A stretch of 64,000 bases of DNA from Ignavibacteriales bacterium (lineage in GTDB: Bacteria > Bacteroidota > Ignavibacteria > Ignavibacteriales > SURF-24). Numbering within the stretch: the first letter of the stretch is position 1; each line of letters starts with the position of its first letter. Below, piece by piece: positions 33,250-43,190 of the stretch. Under the pieces are notes generated by a model. It ran no database searches and had not been told where the DNA came from. It saw only the letters and a program-made list of their open reading frames with translations. The translations under genes and the position numbers were made by a program. The stretch covers positions 60,509-124,508 of the forward strand of contig JAPLFH010000016.1 in assembly GCA_026390815.1 (NCBI GenBank), read 5' to 3'.

Positions 33250-35872
33250 AATTGAAGAAGCTTATAATTGCATCAAAACTGCCACGATTATAATAATGCA
33301 GAAAGACAAATCCTATATAGGCTGCGGATGAAATAACCCGAATCCACTTACTGTTTGTTATAATAAAAACGAAAAGCAATCCGACTGCGCCCCAAATAAA
33401 TGGTGTTTGAATTTTTACCATCCCAAAAATATTTAGTGTTAGCAGAACTAAAATAAACAAAGAAACAAAAAGTAGAATATTTTGCGTAAGTGATTTTAAC
33501 TCCCCCTTTAACGCTAACACCATGTAATAAATATAACTATTAACCTTAGAAACAATTTGAGCTGGCTTATTTAACATTTTGGAAATTAATGGTGTGGCTT
33601 TTCCTGGTATCCGTTGAACCAAAAATCCAAACGTGCGTAAAACTTTGGCACCAAGAACTACAACATAATTTTGAGGAATATCTTTTAAATTTTCCAGACC
33701 AACTTTGTAATTAGTTTTAAAATATTCTTCTGTCGCCTTGATGTCCAATCCGCATCTCTCATCCAAAATCGTTTTTATTTTATTCAGATCATCTTGATTG
33801 ATAGCCGAATTTGTAATTTCACATTTCCGTCTGTTTATAATTTCCTTCAATTCAGTCTCGACAATTCCTTTACACAGATTGTCTATAATACTTTCAGCGG
33901 TCTTTTGATTTTCAGGTTCATTCAATATTGTTCTTACAATTAATTCAGCAGCATCAAGCCTGCCTTGAAGAATATCATTCTCCCTCCAGGATTTTTTTAG
34001 GAATGCACTAAAGTGCATCAACATTTCTCCGGCAAGTTTATCAGAAATTAAATTGTCACCATTTGAATAATGAGTTGCCAAATCCGGCGAAATCCTAATT
34101 ATTTCGATAGGATCTGCTTCACCAATATCTGAAAGAATAATCATTGGAAAAATGTGCATATCTAAAAATTCAAAAGCATTAAAAATATCATTGAGTAATA
34201 TTTTTATACCGAATTTTTCATTCAATTTATTTATAGCTAAGTAATCCTGTAACTCTACAATTATTTTTCTCGATTGCTCTTTGAATTCGTCTGACATTAT
34301 TTTCTTAAATTTTTCCGTGTAATCATTTATAACATCATTGCAATTTTCCTTTGTAATAATTGGGATAAAGTTATTAATCCGCCATGCTTGATGATTATAG
34401 AACTCAACGAAATTGTAAAGTTTCAATTTGAGTTCACTCAACTTTTCCACTGTAGTCTTCTCGATATCTTCATTCTCCCTAACCCAGCGATTTATCATAC
34501 TAATGAAATATCTTAATCGGCGAATGCGGAACGGGTAATCAAAAGTTTGTAGAAATTCATATTTATCTTTCGCTAAGTCATTTAGTTTATTTTTAACAAG
34601 AGATTTTATTTCAGCTTCAATTTTTTTATCGATGATTTTTTGAACTAAATTATTTTCTATTTTACTGCAAAGGCTTTTTACTTTGAAATTTGTATATGAA
34701 TTGTGGATAGGATTGCTAATAATTCCTTCTCTAATATTGTTGGAATTATTTGAAATAAAAATAATGAGTTCGGCTTCCATATCCCGCAACACTTTTTTTA
34801 CTTCAACAATTTTATTGTTTCTTTCAAATACATTTTTCAAATCGCTTGCAATACTTTGATATAATCCAGCTTCAAACAATCCTTTTAAAGAATCGAATCC
34901 ATCAGCTTCCTCTTTATCCGCCACTCTTTTCAAAGTCCCATCTTTTTCTTCAAGAGCAAATTTAACAGTTTCAGGATCTGGCTCAACAAAAAATAATTTA
35001 CGGTCAACTATTGTGTCAGCCTGTCTATTAAAAATGGTTTGTACAGTATAGTTGAATGGTCTATTGTTAACCATCCCACCATCGCCATATACCGTGTTTT
35101 TTGTACCATCGCCTTTACAAACGCTTTCCTGAAAAATTTCCTTCATTCTTTTTTTATCTTCCACTGTATATTTAACCGGTGCAAATGCAACTGGAAAAGC
35201 AGAAGTTGTAGCCGCAACTCGTGCAAGGTACTTGTTTTTTTGGTATTCATTTTCTCCAGAAAAATCATTTCGTCCAGTTCGGTTTTCGTTCAATAATTTA
35301 TCTTCAATACCTATTACTTTCTCATATCTTTCAGGACGGATCTTAAATTGAAAAACAGTTTCGTATGATTTTACAGTTACCGGGCTGTTAAAATAATTTC
35401 CTTCGAAAGTTTGAAAAACTCCATCAAGATCGGTTGCAGTTATAAATAAATCTAATAACTCAAACTCTGGTTGAAAATTTTTTTGATCATCTGGACTAAG
35501 TTTAACTCCATTTAGTGCGTTTTCAAGTTTCTTCATATAGTTGTTGGAATCAAGAAGCGATACAGGATTTTTCCCCATATCAATTAGTTTATCCAGATCG
35601 CCTTCTTCAATCCAAAGAGATTTTAATGAATCAAGTGAGGCACCTGTTGCAAGTGCTTTTGCCAGAAAGATACCATTTATTCCACCAGCGGATGTTCCGG
35701 ATATAACATCAATTATTGGCTTTATTTTAGCTTCATCAGTAAGTTGTTTATACGCTCCATCTTTGCGAACCAGACGCAGGAATTCGTAAACTACTCCAAA
35801 AATATACATACATAAAGAAACTCCCCCATAAAGCACCAGACCAATACGTAATTCCTTTTCGTAATTACTCAT
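33248..35872 (-). CDS. Patatin-like phospholipase with a long helical middle region and C-terminal membrane helices
   Basis: This 874-residue protein has an N-terminal patatin domain (about 8-290). It carries an oxyanion-loop variant, GGVSLCMYIFGVVYEF, the nucleophile elbow G59-T-S-A-G63, and the catalytic Asp in YGDGGMVNNRPF (about 266). Family members hydrolyse acyl ester bonds of lipids. The following 450 residues are mostly charged helices of the type seen in DUF3376-containing patatin proteins. The last 90 residues hold about three hydrophobic segments (ILLFVSLFILVLLTLNIFG, WGAVGLLFVFIIT, and one more), so the enzyme is probably tethered to the inner membrane. No signal peptide is seen. 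Confidence 0.85.
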   Translation of the reverse strand: MSNYEKELRIGLVLYGGVSLCMYIFGVVYEFLRLVRKDGAYKQLTDEAKIKPIIDVISGTSAGGINGIFLAKALATGASLDSLKSLWIEEGDLDKLIDMGKNPVSLLDSNNYMKKLENALNGVKLSPDDQKNFQPEFELLDLFITATDLDGVFQTFEGNYFNSPVTVKSYETVFQFKIRPERYEKVIGIEDKLLNENRTGRNDFSGENEYQKNKYLARVAATTSAFPVAFAPVKYTVEDKKRMKEIFQESVCKGDGTKNTVYGDGGMVNNRPFNYTVQTIFNRQADTIVDRKLFFVEPDPETVKFALEEKDGTLKRVADKEEADGFDSLKGLFEAGLYQSIASDLKNVFERNNKIVEVKKVLRDMEAELIIFISNNSNNIREGIISNPIHNSYTNFKVKSLCSKIENNLVQKIIDKKIEAEIKSLVKNKLNDLAKDKYEFLQTFDYPFRIRRLRYFISMINRWVRENEDIEKTTVEKLSELKLKLYNFVEFYNHQAWRINNFIPIITKENCNDVINDYTEKFKKIMSDEFKEQSRKIIVELQDYLAINKLNEKFGIKILLNDIFNAFEFLDMHIFPMIILSDIGEADPIEIIRISPDLATHYSNGDNLISDKLAGEMLMHFSAFLKKSWRENDILQGRLDAAELIVRTILNEPENQKTAESIIDNLCKGIVETELKEIINRRKCEITNSAINQDDLNKIKTILDERCGLDIKATEEYFKTNYKVGLENLKDIPQNYVVVLGAKVLRTFGFLVQRIPGKATPLISKMLNKPAQIVSKVNSYIYYMVLALKGELKSLTQNILLFVSLFILVLLTLNIFGMVKIQTPFIWGAVGLLFVFIITNSKWIRVISSAAYIGFVFLHYYNRGSFDAIISFFN

Positions 35873-35993
35873 TTAATGTGCCCTCCATTAAAATTGAATT
35901 TGAAAGAAGTAGATTGTTGGATATATAATAATATAACAAGGATTGGATAAGATGCAAGAAAAAGTTCAAGAGAAGGAAAAAGAACAAGAAATA

Positions 35994-36071
35994 AGATTAA
36001 GAGCAAGATTAAGATTAAGAGCAAGAATAAGAGCTATAGCAATCAAAATGTCTTAATCTTGATCTTAATCT
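35994..36071. repeat. Purine-rich direct and inverted repeat (AGATTAAGA units)
   Basis: Units of AAGATTAAGAGC are repeated between 35991 and 36031. The segment 35994-36014 matches the reverse complement of 36051-36071 at all but one position, so a 21-bp stem is possible. It lies between the patatin and glycosidase genes and could end transcription of the latter. Confidence 0.5.
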
Positions 36072-36101
36072 GTTTTCTAATACTAATTTTAAATAATTTT
36101 T

Positions 36102-38318
36102 TTAACGAACTAAAATCATCTTTTTTGTCTCAGAAAAATTTCCACTTTGAAGTCTGTAAAAATAAAGACCACTTGAACAATTACTTGCATTCCAAGAAAC
36201 CTGGTGCAGTCCAGCTTCTGTTTCCTTGTTAATTAAAGTAGCAACTTCTCTTCCAAGAACATCGAAGACTTTTAATATTGTGTCGTCTCTAATGGCAGAG
36301 TGCCATCTGATTTGTGTTACCGGATTAAATGGATTTGGATAATTTTGTAAAAGATAAAAACCTTTGGCAACCATCGATTCAGCAGATACATTTGTTGTAG
36401 GTGTGGAATATTTTACCCTCAGATTATCGAAGTATAATGTACCGGAATAAATTTGTCCATTTACTTTTTTGCTCCCAAGCTGTACTTCAATCCTTTTAAT
36501 TGAAATTGGAAAATTAAGTGTCTGGCTGTTGTTTATTGGAATATATTTGGTTGTTGGACAGGTAATTGTATCAAAGGTGAATGCCCTTTCCAGGTATTTG
36601 TTTGCATTAACACGGAAAAGTTCTCCATCATTATCAGATACAACATAAAACATTTTATGTTTAACGCTGTCTGCTTTCACGTCAAGAAAAAAGGATTCCG
36701 GTGTACCGTAAATTTGTATTGGTGCAACAGGATCAAGGTAAATGTAATTGAACTTACCTTCATATGTAAATTTGTAATCAACTTTAAATGAACCATTGCC
36801 TAAAGTTTTGTAGTCTTGAGAAAAACTAATATTAGTTGCCAGTGAATCATAATTTGCACCGCTTAAAATCCAGGTTGATAAGTTGTCTAAAGTATCTAAG
36901 GTTCTAATTCCTTTACCTAATTCAATATGCACTTCAGCGGTGTCATAAAAACCATGATATTCAACAATCACTTTCACAACACCATCAGCAAGTCCTCTGA
37001 AATTACCATGAGAATCAACTTTTCCAATAAGAGGACTATCAACAGTCCAGTTGCATAAATCATTGTTCAATGCAGATAAAGTTTCATATTTATCCTTCAA
37101 GCCCGTTTCAAAGTTTACAACGGTAGAAGTATCAACATAAATCCTTTTCGGAGTTACCTTAATTCCAACTGGTACAACAGGTTCCGAAGAAACAACAAGC
37201 ATAGCATTTGCAACTGAACGTTCTCCACCCGGATCACTCGGGGAATTTTCTATTTTCCCTCTAACAACCATGGTAGTAGATCCTCCGCCATCAAAATTTA
37301 AACCTTGGTAAACGCCAAGTTGAATCATTATTTTAGCAAGCTCGTGTAAATCCATACCTGCACTTATTGCCTGTCTTCCATCAACAGTGATTAAAAATAA
37401 TTTTGAGCTATCTGCTGAAAAACCTGCTGCAGTTCGTGGATGTTTTTCATAAGTATGCGATGGACCACCTTCCTGTTGATAGCCTTGATCAACATAATCT
37501 TTTCCATCAGCCACAATTTTGGGAAAGCCGCCCAACATTTCTTTTAACCTGGAAATACCCGGTGAAATTCCCATATAAACTTTTATTGTATCACCAATTT
37601 TAATATTGTTGTTTATAAAAGTTTCGGAAGAACCGTGACCAGAAAGAACAGTTTTACCTGCAGGTATAATCATATTACCAGTTGCTTTTACAAGGTTTTC
37701 AACTACACAGTTCATTGTATCATTCATTAACCATTCATCAATAGGTTGAATTAACACTTCAGTTCCCCACAGGTTTGTAGCTGTAGAATTTCCAAAATAA
37801 CTATTGTATAATATTAACTGATTTTCTCCGCGCGCAGTATTAACTTCACTTACAAAAGCACTTGAGTTTTGAGCAATAACTTTTCCCTGGAAATTAACAA
37901 TATTAAGCATGGGTTTTTTATCAACATCAAATCCAATTGTAGAAAGTGCAATTGGTGTTCGAAGCAGTTCTCCATTGGCAACTTGGATGTTAATCGGAAT
38001 ACCATTAGCTGTATTATAAAAATCGGCATTAACAGCACCAACAACATGATGCCCATCGTAATTTTTTCTTGATGAAATAGAGCTTGCTCTTTCCATTCCA
38101 ATCAATTTATCCTTGGATTTTACTGATTCAATTTTAATAAATGGATTTTTCAAATCTACTTCCAGAACATTAATTGTCCAGGGTGCAGATTTAACAAGAA
38201 TCTTAGTATGGATTACACCCGGTCCAGCCGTCTTGCTTGAAACTGTGTCTAATTGATATTGGGAATATAAATTGGTAATGAATAGAGTTGAAAATATAAA
38301 TAAGAGAAATTTTTTCAT
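36102..38318 (-). CDS. Secreted phosphodiester glycosidase (NAGPA-like) with T9SS sorting tail
   Basis: The 738-residue protein has a signal peptide (MKKFLLFIFSTLFITNLYSQ). It then has a phosphodiester glycosidase/NAGPA-like domain (about 30-380): GAVNADFYNT, RTAAGFSADSSKLFLITVDGR and QGLNFDGGGSTTMVVRG, the three blocks that define the fold around its DGGGS active site. Residues about 395-460 look like an Ig-like domain and 470-640 a carbohydrate-binding-like beta-sandwich. The T9SS tail reads NYPNPFNPVTQIRW...DVLGREVATL...SGLYFYRL. Related enzymes remove sugar-phosphodiester caps; the bacterial substrate is unknown. Confidence 0.85.
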   Translation of the reverse strand: MKKFLLFIFSTLFITNLYSQYQLDTVSSKTAGPGVIHTKILVKSAPWTINVLEVDLKNPFIKIESVKSKDKLIGMERASSISSRKNYDGHHVVGAVNADFYNTANGIPINIQVANGELLRTPIALSTIGFDVDKKPMLNIVNFQGKVIAQNSSAFVSEVNTARGENQLILYNSYFGNSTATNLWGTEVLIQPIDEWLMNDTMNCVVENLVKATGNMIIPAGKTVLSGHGSSETFINNNIKIGDTIKVYMGISPGISRLKEMLGGFPKIVADGKDYVDQGYQQEGGPSHTYEKHPRTAAGFSADSSKLFLITVDGRQAISAGMDLHELAKIMIQLGVYQGLNFDGGGSTTMVVRGKIENSPSDPGGERSVANAMLVVSSEPVVPVGIKVTPKRIYVDTSTVVNFETGLKDKYETLSALNNDLCNWTVDSPLIGKVDSHGNFRGLADGVVKVIVEYHGFYDTAEVHIELGKGIRTLDTLDNLSTWILSGANYDSLATNISFSQDYKTLGNGSFKVDYKFTYEGKFNYIYLDPVAPIQIYGTPESFFLDVKADSVKHKMFYVVSDNDGELFRVNANKYLERAFTFDTITCPTTKYIPINNSQTLNFPISIKRIEVQLGSKKVNGQIYSGTLYFDNLRVKYSTPTTNVSAESMVAKGFYLLQNYPNPFNPVTQIRWHSAIRDDTILKVFDVLGREVATLINKETEAGLHQVSWNASNCSSGLYFYRLQSGNFSETKKMILVR

Positions 38319-38524
38319 GATAAGTTTTCCGAAAAGATAAAAATTATGTTACGTTGTTTTATGGCAGGAAAAATAAGAATAATTCCATCAGAATAAAAAA
38401 ATTGTAATCAATTAAAATTTACAATTGTTTAATCCACACAAAATTATCTTTACCTTGAATTATATCTGGAATTTTGAGTTATTTAGATGCGTAATTAAGA
38501 AAATATTAATACAAAAGGAGCATA

Positions 38525-41500
38525 ATGGATTATCGGAGAGCGCTTGGTTTTGAGTCAGGCAAAAGTGTTGCTTATGCAAATGATGAAAAATTAATACAGT
38601 ATATCAATCTTAAGTTAGCAGCTATTGGGGCGCCGATTTTTAAAGGTACCATAAATCAAGAATTTATAGAAATAGCACACGATTTAATTGCAAATCATAT
38701 TGAAAAGAACCGGTTACTTTCAGATTACCTCTGCCCTGCCGATCAGCGCATCCAAAATTTTTTAAATAGCTATTTAAACGATTTGAAACTTAAAGAAGAA
38801 ATAAGACTTCCTTCTAACACATTTATCCTGGATAGACATGGCTTAGCACGCGTTCTATCAATTCCCCCAGACAAGTATGAGTTTTTGTCCGACATAGTAA
38901 GTTCATATAAAATTAAACAAGGTGTGCTGCATAATCCCAAAAATGATAGGAGAACGACCAAAGGAGTATTTCACATATCAGAAGGTGGATTGCCAATCCC
39001 CGATGATAAAATTTCAGTTACTAAAAATATATTTTTCAAAATTCTGAAGTCTGCATTAAATCCTCCAAAAGAATTACTTAAACTTCCATATACTTCTTCA
39101 CAGATAGATCAAGCGGAAGTTTTCGTTTCGCTTCTGCTTCGCCCCATTGTTTGCCCAGAAGTTAAAGGATATTCTCCACAAAAAACTATGGAGATAAGAT
39201 TCTTCGCACCTGGTAATCTTGTTGGCAATCTGGATTTTGTTGAATCGATATTTGGTAATGCAGGTGATCCTTATCTCCCTGAAAATGATTCTGCGTTAGA
39301 TGTTGAACATTGGGTTGGACATTCAGGATGTATTATTCTTGCTCCTCATCTAATTGAATTAACAAAAAAATCTTTAGGGCTGCCACACATCGATGACGCA
39401 ACTGAAAGACAAATACGTGATGGAATGTGCTGGAAAAATGAAGATGAATTGTACAATGAAGGCAACGCATTTAAGCTAACTGCGCGCACAGAAGACGGGA
39501 TTATTATTACAATAATTGCCGATAATTATTTTGGCTATTGTAAAAAAGAAGTTAAAACACAAATAAGCTACTCAGCAAATCTTTATGGAAATGCTGAAGA
39601 AGAACATTCCGGTGGCGCCATTGCTTTCCCAAGTTACAATCTTGGTGATGATTTCCATGATGATAACCAGGTTAGAAAAGATGAGCACAATTTTAAGGAG
39701 ATGACTGAGCTTTTCTCTGAAATTCTTGAAGTTCATCCGGAAGGCTACGCTGTTGATAAAATTTATTCTGATATTATTTACGTACCTGAAGATGTAAAAT
39801 TTAATTTAAATGTTCAAACCGTTAGCTGGCATCAGGAAGAAAAATATGTTACTATAAAATTACTTCCGCAAAACACCTACATTCTGCCGGCTGGTTACAA
39901 AGTCCGACTCGAAAAAAATCCTGTAAGTCAAAATTGGCGTCTTGTAGGAACAACTGCTGAAGGAACATTTTGCCATAAACCAAGCACAGTTTCCGGCGGT
40001 GGAAAATCAGAAATATCAAAATCAATCTCTGATTCAATTATCTTTGGTCCTTTCTTTATCGCCGATTTCAAAAAGGATTTTGAGTTAATTGATGAAATAA
40101 TTAATCACGATTATAGCAATCGTTATAAGGTGCGGAAAGATCCAAATAAATCTGCAAGAGCGCTGCTTAGCTATAAGCGATCTCTTGGATCGGCAATTAA
40201 AATGCTTACACCTTCGCCAACTGAATTTACACAAGATTACAATGATTGGTTAAACACAATTCCTCAATACATAAAGGGATTGGTATTTTTAATTAAACGA
40301 TTTTATCGACACGAATGGGAAGGAAATTGGCAAGAGCATTTTACAGTTGATATAGTAAATGGAAATCCTGGTAATGAACTGAAATACAACAACAGAAAAC
40401 TTTCTGCAAATTACCTGCGTGTTGGTTTGCAAAAGGATAAATCGTGGCGAACTTTTAAACTAAGGCAGGATTTTGTGGCGGCTGATAAAATTCAATTTGA
40501 AGATGATATCACTGCGTCTATTGTTGTTCCATCCGAGACCTTACAAAACTTAAATCCTGATTATCATAACCCAAGTGTAAAGATTGTTGAGAACTGCGAG
40601 TTTCGTTTCTTCCAACGCCCTGATGAAGCAATACATCGTGGTTATGATAAGCAAGCTGAGCTTGATATTTCTTCTCCAGGCACTTTTATATCGAACTTTG
40701 AACCTCTGACAAAAACTGATTTAAAGAATATTATTGATGATGCAATCGGATTTGATAAGTTTACTGAACCAATGAAAAAATTTATTATCGATGCTTACCC
40801 GGATAATGAAAATAAATATTTTGTTTCTTCTGCACATCCAAGAATGATAAATGGAAAACCATCGGCTAACATGCGGTATTTGCAGAACCGCCCGGACATG
40901 GTTTATCCGCGTAATAAATATATTGCAGAAATTGGGATGAGATTTTTCCGGCGAATTCCCCTGAATGAACCACTGCATTTTGCCGTTAATGCAGTACTAC
41001 CAGGCAGAAGAAATAATCCACCAGAGATTAATGCAAAAGTAAGATCGCTTTGTGTATACAATCCAATTCATTATCAGGAACTTCCGGAAATGTTCATGGA
41101 TTTTATTTGCAGTTTAACTGGCAAATCACCATCAACAACCGGGGCAGGTTCTGAAGGCGCTCTTACAAAAGGACCGTTCAATGCATTAAGCCCAATCCAT
41201 GATATTAACAATGCACTTGTTTCCTATATACTTACAGGTTATGATTGCTATACAACTGCCGCTGGATATATTGGTCCTAATTACAGAGTCGATCACGATA
41301 TAAGTCTTCTTATACCAGAAATCTGGTGCCGATTATCTGTTCAAGAACGTGATCCAAAATTCCTGATTGAAGGAAAGTATTTGGAGAAACTTGATGATTT
41401 CGAATTTAACAATCAAAAAGTATTTGCAAGTAGACTTGGTTATAGAATAACAGAAAAATTTGTACATACGTTTTGTGGAAAGGTATTTGAAAATCCTTAT

Positions 41501-41998
41501 ACAGTATTTAACGAAGATATGCTGAAACCTGAAAAACAAAGTTTAGAAATTTTTGTTGATGGTGTTAATAACATTGTCGAAGCCCAAAAGAGAGTTGCCA
41601 TTCAATATTTTAATGATGGAAGCATTGGCGCCGCTTGCCCTCCATTGAAAGCAATACTTTTTATAATGGCTAACGGAAATTATGAAGGGAAAAATGTTGA
41701 TGATCCTTCAATACGGGAAATGTTTACCAGGAAAAATTTGCTATCCAGCGATTGGTATATGGATCGCCTGATGACAAAGCAACTGGGTGATATTGCTTTG
41801 TGGCAAAAGCATGTAACGCATTTACAACACTTTATTAATCAAACAAACAATTTGGGATTAGCAGAAGAATTAGGAATAAAAAATCAGTTGGCAATAGCGG
41901 AAAGTCAATTACAAAAAGTTAAGTCACCATCCTATTTAAAAAGTTTGGTTGGGATGATTGGCTCAGATCCATTATTTAAGGAAAATAAAAAAACATAG
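38525..41998 (+). CDS. Large protein of unknown function (1157 residues) with a GGGKSE motif
   Basis: The start is supported by AAAGGAG 4-5 nt upstream of the ATG. No signal peptide or membrane segment is visible, so it is probably cytoplasmic. I do not recognise the family. Notable segments are VEHWVGHSGCIILAPHLIELTKKSLGL (about 260-290), SGGGKSEISKS (G491-G-G-K-S495, loosely like a phosphate-binding loop but without the full Walker A spacing), YPRNKYIAEIGMRFFRRIPLNEPLHFAVNAVLPGRRN (about 795-830), and TGAGSEGALTKGPFNALSPIHDINNALV (about 875-900). The protein looks like a single well-conserved enzyme-like polypeptide, not a repeat protein. A DUF116-like gene starts right after its stop codon. 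Confidence 0.85.
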   Translation: MDYRRALGFESGKSVAYANDEKLIQYINLKLAAIGAPIFKGTINQEFIEIAHDLIANHIEKNRLLSDYLCPADQRIQNFLNSYLNDLKLKEEIRLPSNTFILDRHGLARVLSIPPDKYEFLSDIVSSYKIKQGVLHNPKNDRRTTKGVFHISEGGLPIPDDKISVTKNIFFKILKSALNPPKELLKLPYTSSQIDQAEVFVSLLLRPIVCPEVKGYSPQKTMEIRFFAPGNLVGNLDFVESIFGNAGDPYLPENDSALDVEHWVGHSGCIILAPHLIELTKKSLGLPHIDDATERQIRDGMCWKNEDELYNEGNAFKLTARTEDGIIITIIADNYFGYCKKEVKTQISYSANLYGNAEEEHSGGAIAFPSYNLGDDFHDDNQVRKDEHNFKEMTELFSEILEVHPEGYAVDKIYSDIIYVPEDVKFNLNVQTVSWHQEEKYVTIKLLPQNTYILPAGYKVRLEKNPVSQNWRLVGTTAEGTFCHKPSTVSGGGKSEISKSISDSIIFGPFFIADFKKDFELIDEIINHDYSNRYKVRKDPNKSARALLSYKRSLGSAIKMLTPSPTEFTQDYNDWLNTIPQYIKGLVFLIKRFYRHEWEGNWQEHFTVDIVNGNPGNELKYNNRKLSANYLRVGLQKDKSWRTFKLRQDFVAADKIQFEDDITASIVVPSETLQNLNPDYHNPSVKIVENCEFRFFQRPDEAIHRGYDKQAELDISSPGTFISNFEPLTKTDLKNIIDDAIGFDKFTEPMKKFIIDAYPDNENKYFVSSAHPRMINGKPSANMRYLQNRPDMVYPRNKYIAEIGMRFFRRIPLNEPLHFAVNAVLPGRRNNPPEINAKVRSLCVYNPIHYQELPEMFMDFICSLTGKSPSTTGAGSEGALTKGPFNALSPIHDINNALVSYILTGYDCYTTAAGYIGPNYRVDHDISLLIPEIWCRLSVQERDPKFLIEGKYLEKLDDFEFNNQKVFASRLGYRITEKFVHTFCGKVFENPYTVFNEDMLKPEKQSLEIFVDGVNNIVEAQKRVAIQYFNDGSIGAACPPLKAILFIMANGNYEGKNVDDPSIREMFTRKNLLSSDWYMDRLMTKQLGDIALWQKHVTHLQHFINQTNNLGLAEELGIKNQLAIAESQLQKVKSPSYLKSLVGMIGSDPLFKENKKT

Positions 41999-42075
41999 TG
42001 TAGCTGCTGAAAAATAAAAACAAATTTGAAGCCTGTAATTATAAAATTGCCTTACTTCCTCATTGTCTGCGCGAT

Positions 42076-42453
42076 TTGAATAAAAACTGCCGTACAGAGA
42101 TGGATGATATTGACCTTGTATGTAAAGGATGTTCGAAAGATTGCTTTATTAACTTTGCTACAAAATTATTAAAGGAAAATGATATTCATCCATACATTTG
42201 GATGAACATAAACGACAAAAAACTTTTTCACAATTTAATAAATGAATATAGCTCGTTAGGTGTCCTTGGAATTGCATGCATTCCAGAGCTGATTAACGGT
42301 ATGATGAATTGCATTAAAAAAGGAATCCCTGTCGTCGGCATCCCGCTTAATGCAAACCGGTGTGCAAGATGGATGGGAGAATATCTTGAAAATTCTTTTA
42401 GCGTAGAAAGGTTAGAGGAATTGGTAGATAAATCGCAAAGCTCAACTAATTAA
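42076..42453 (+). CDS. DUF116-like cysteine-rich protein (true N-terminus probably further upstream)
   Basis: Read from a TTG at 42076, the 125-residue product has CKGCSKDC, VLGIACIPELINGMMN and GIPVVGIPLNANRCARWMGE, which match the DUF116 layout of paired cysteines plus a GVAC/PEL block. The same frame is open upstream to 42004 and encodes IALLPHCLRDLNKNC, the conserved N-terminal LPHCLR motif of the family. The 42076 start would remove that motif. No ATG/GTG/TTG exists in that upstream stretch, only CTG codons at 42004 and 42007 and ATT at 42046. The cysteines may bind a metal cluster. It is probably co-transcribed with the 1157-residue gene. Confidence 0.7.
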   Translation: MNKNCRTEMDDIDLVCKGCSKDCFINFATKLLKENDIHPYIWMNINDKKLFHNLINEYSSLGVLGIACIPELINGMMNCIKKGIPVVGIPLNANRCARWMGEYLENSFSVERLEELVDKSQSSTN

Positions 42454-42536
42454 AATTTCAGCAGACTATTCTATTACCATTGCTTTGGTTTCAATAACAA
42501 TTCCTTGAAAAATTGGTAATCATTATTTTTATAAAG

Positions 42537-42640
42537 TTAGGTGATTAAATTTGTCTCCAATATTATAACTCTTTGTTTTTTAAGTAAAGTTATATCTTTC
42601 AAGATGTTTACATTGGCAGATGAAAAATAGATTATCAGAA
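42537..42640 (-). pseudogene. Fragment related to the 89-codon ORF at 44368-44637
   Basis: Minus-strand translation of this gap gives YFSSANVNILKDITLLKKQR then VIILETNLIT and a stop. The ORF at 44368 reads YYSSGNVHTLSEITLLDYQS then VIMMEMKF. The DNA is about 70% identical over 80 nt by eye. It has no start of its own and overlaps the 3' end of the neighbouring gene, so it appears to be a duplicated scrap. Confidence 0.5.
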
Positions 42641-43189
42641 ATAAAATATCATATCTTGAACAGGCATAAAATTTTCTTTTTTCCAATAGTATATTTTGTA
42701 CTTTTCAAATTTATAGGTTTTGTCCGGAGGATAAATAAATTGCTTTATCAAAAAAGAATTTGAAACTATAAGTTTAAATTCAGCATAAGCAATTGGTTTA
42801 CCCCAGCCTTGTGTTGTTCTTAAAATATAAACTGCGCTATCTCCAATTAGTTTCTGCCTATAACCAATTTGGAATATAACAGTATCAAAAGGAGGAATAT
42901 TCAAAAAAAATGATATTCCATTCTCCCCTTCTTTAGCAAAACTGGTTTCTCTCCCATCTGATAAATTATAAAGCCTGATTGAATCTATTTTCTCATCTGA
43001 ATAATTCGGGAACGGGTAGAATATATTACTCTCAATTGTTTTATCAGAGCGATTAGCAAACCAATAGTAACCATCAACATCAATAGCAAGACTATCTAAG
43101 CGGAAAGTTATATCCTCCTTGAAGAAATCCGCTCTTTGTCCCAAAACAAACGAGCTGAGAAAAAATATTAAGTACAAAATTTTTCTCAT
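42635..43189 (-). CDS. Exported protein of unknown function (184 residues)
   Basis: It begins MRKILYLIFFLSSFVLGQRA, a signal peptide ending around residue 18. The remainder is a predicted beta-rich domain with FYPFPNYSDEKIDSIRL and PPFDTVIFQIGYRQKLIGDSAVYILRTTQGWGKPI. No family is recognised. The start codon lies 1 nt after the stop codon of the T9SS gene upstream, so the two are very likely translated together. It could be a partner of that secreted protein. Confidence 0.7.
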   Translation of the reverse strand: MRKILYLIFFLSSFVLGQRADFFKEDITFRLDSLAIDVDGYYWFANRSDKTIESNIFYPFPNYSDEKIDSIRLYNLSDGRETSFAKEGENGISFFLNIPPFDTVIFQIGYRQKLIGDSAVYILRTTQGWGKPIAYAEFKLIVSNSFLIKQFIYPPDKTYKFEKYKIYYWKKENFMPVQDMIFYF

Positions 43190-43190
43190 T

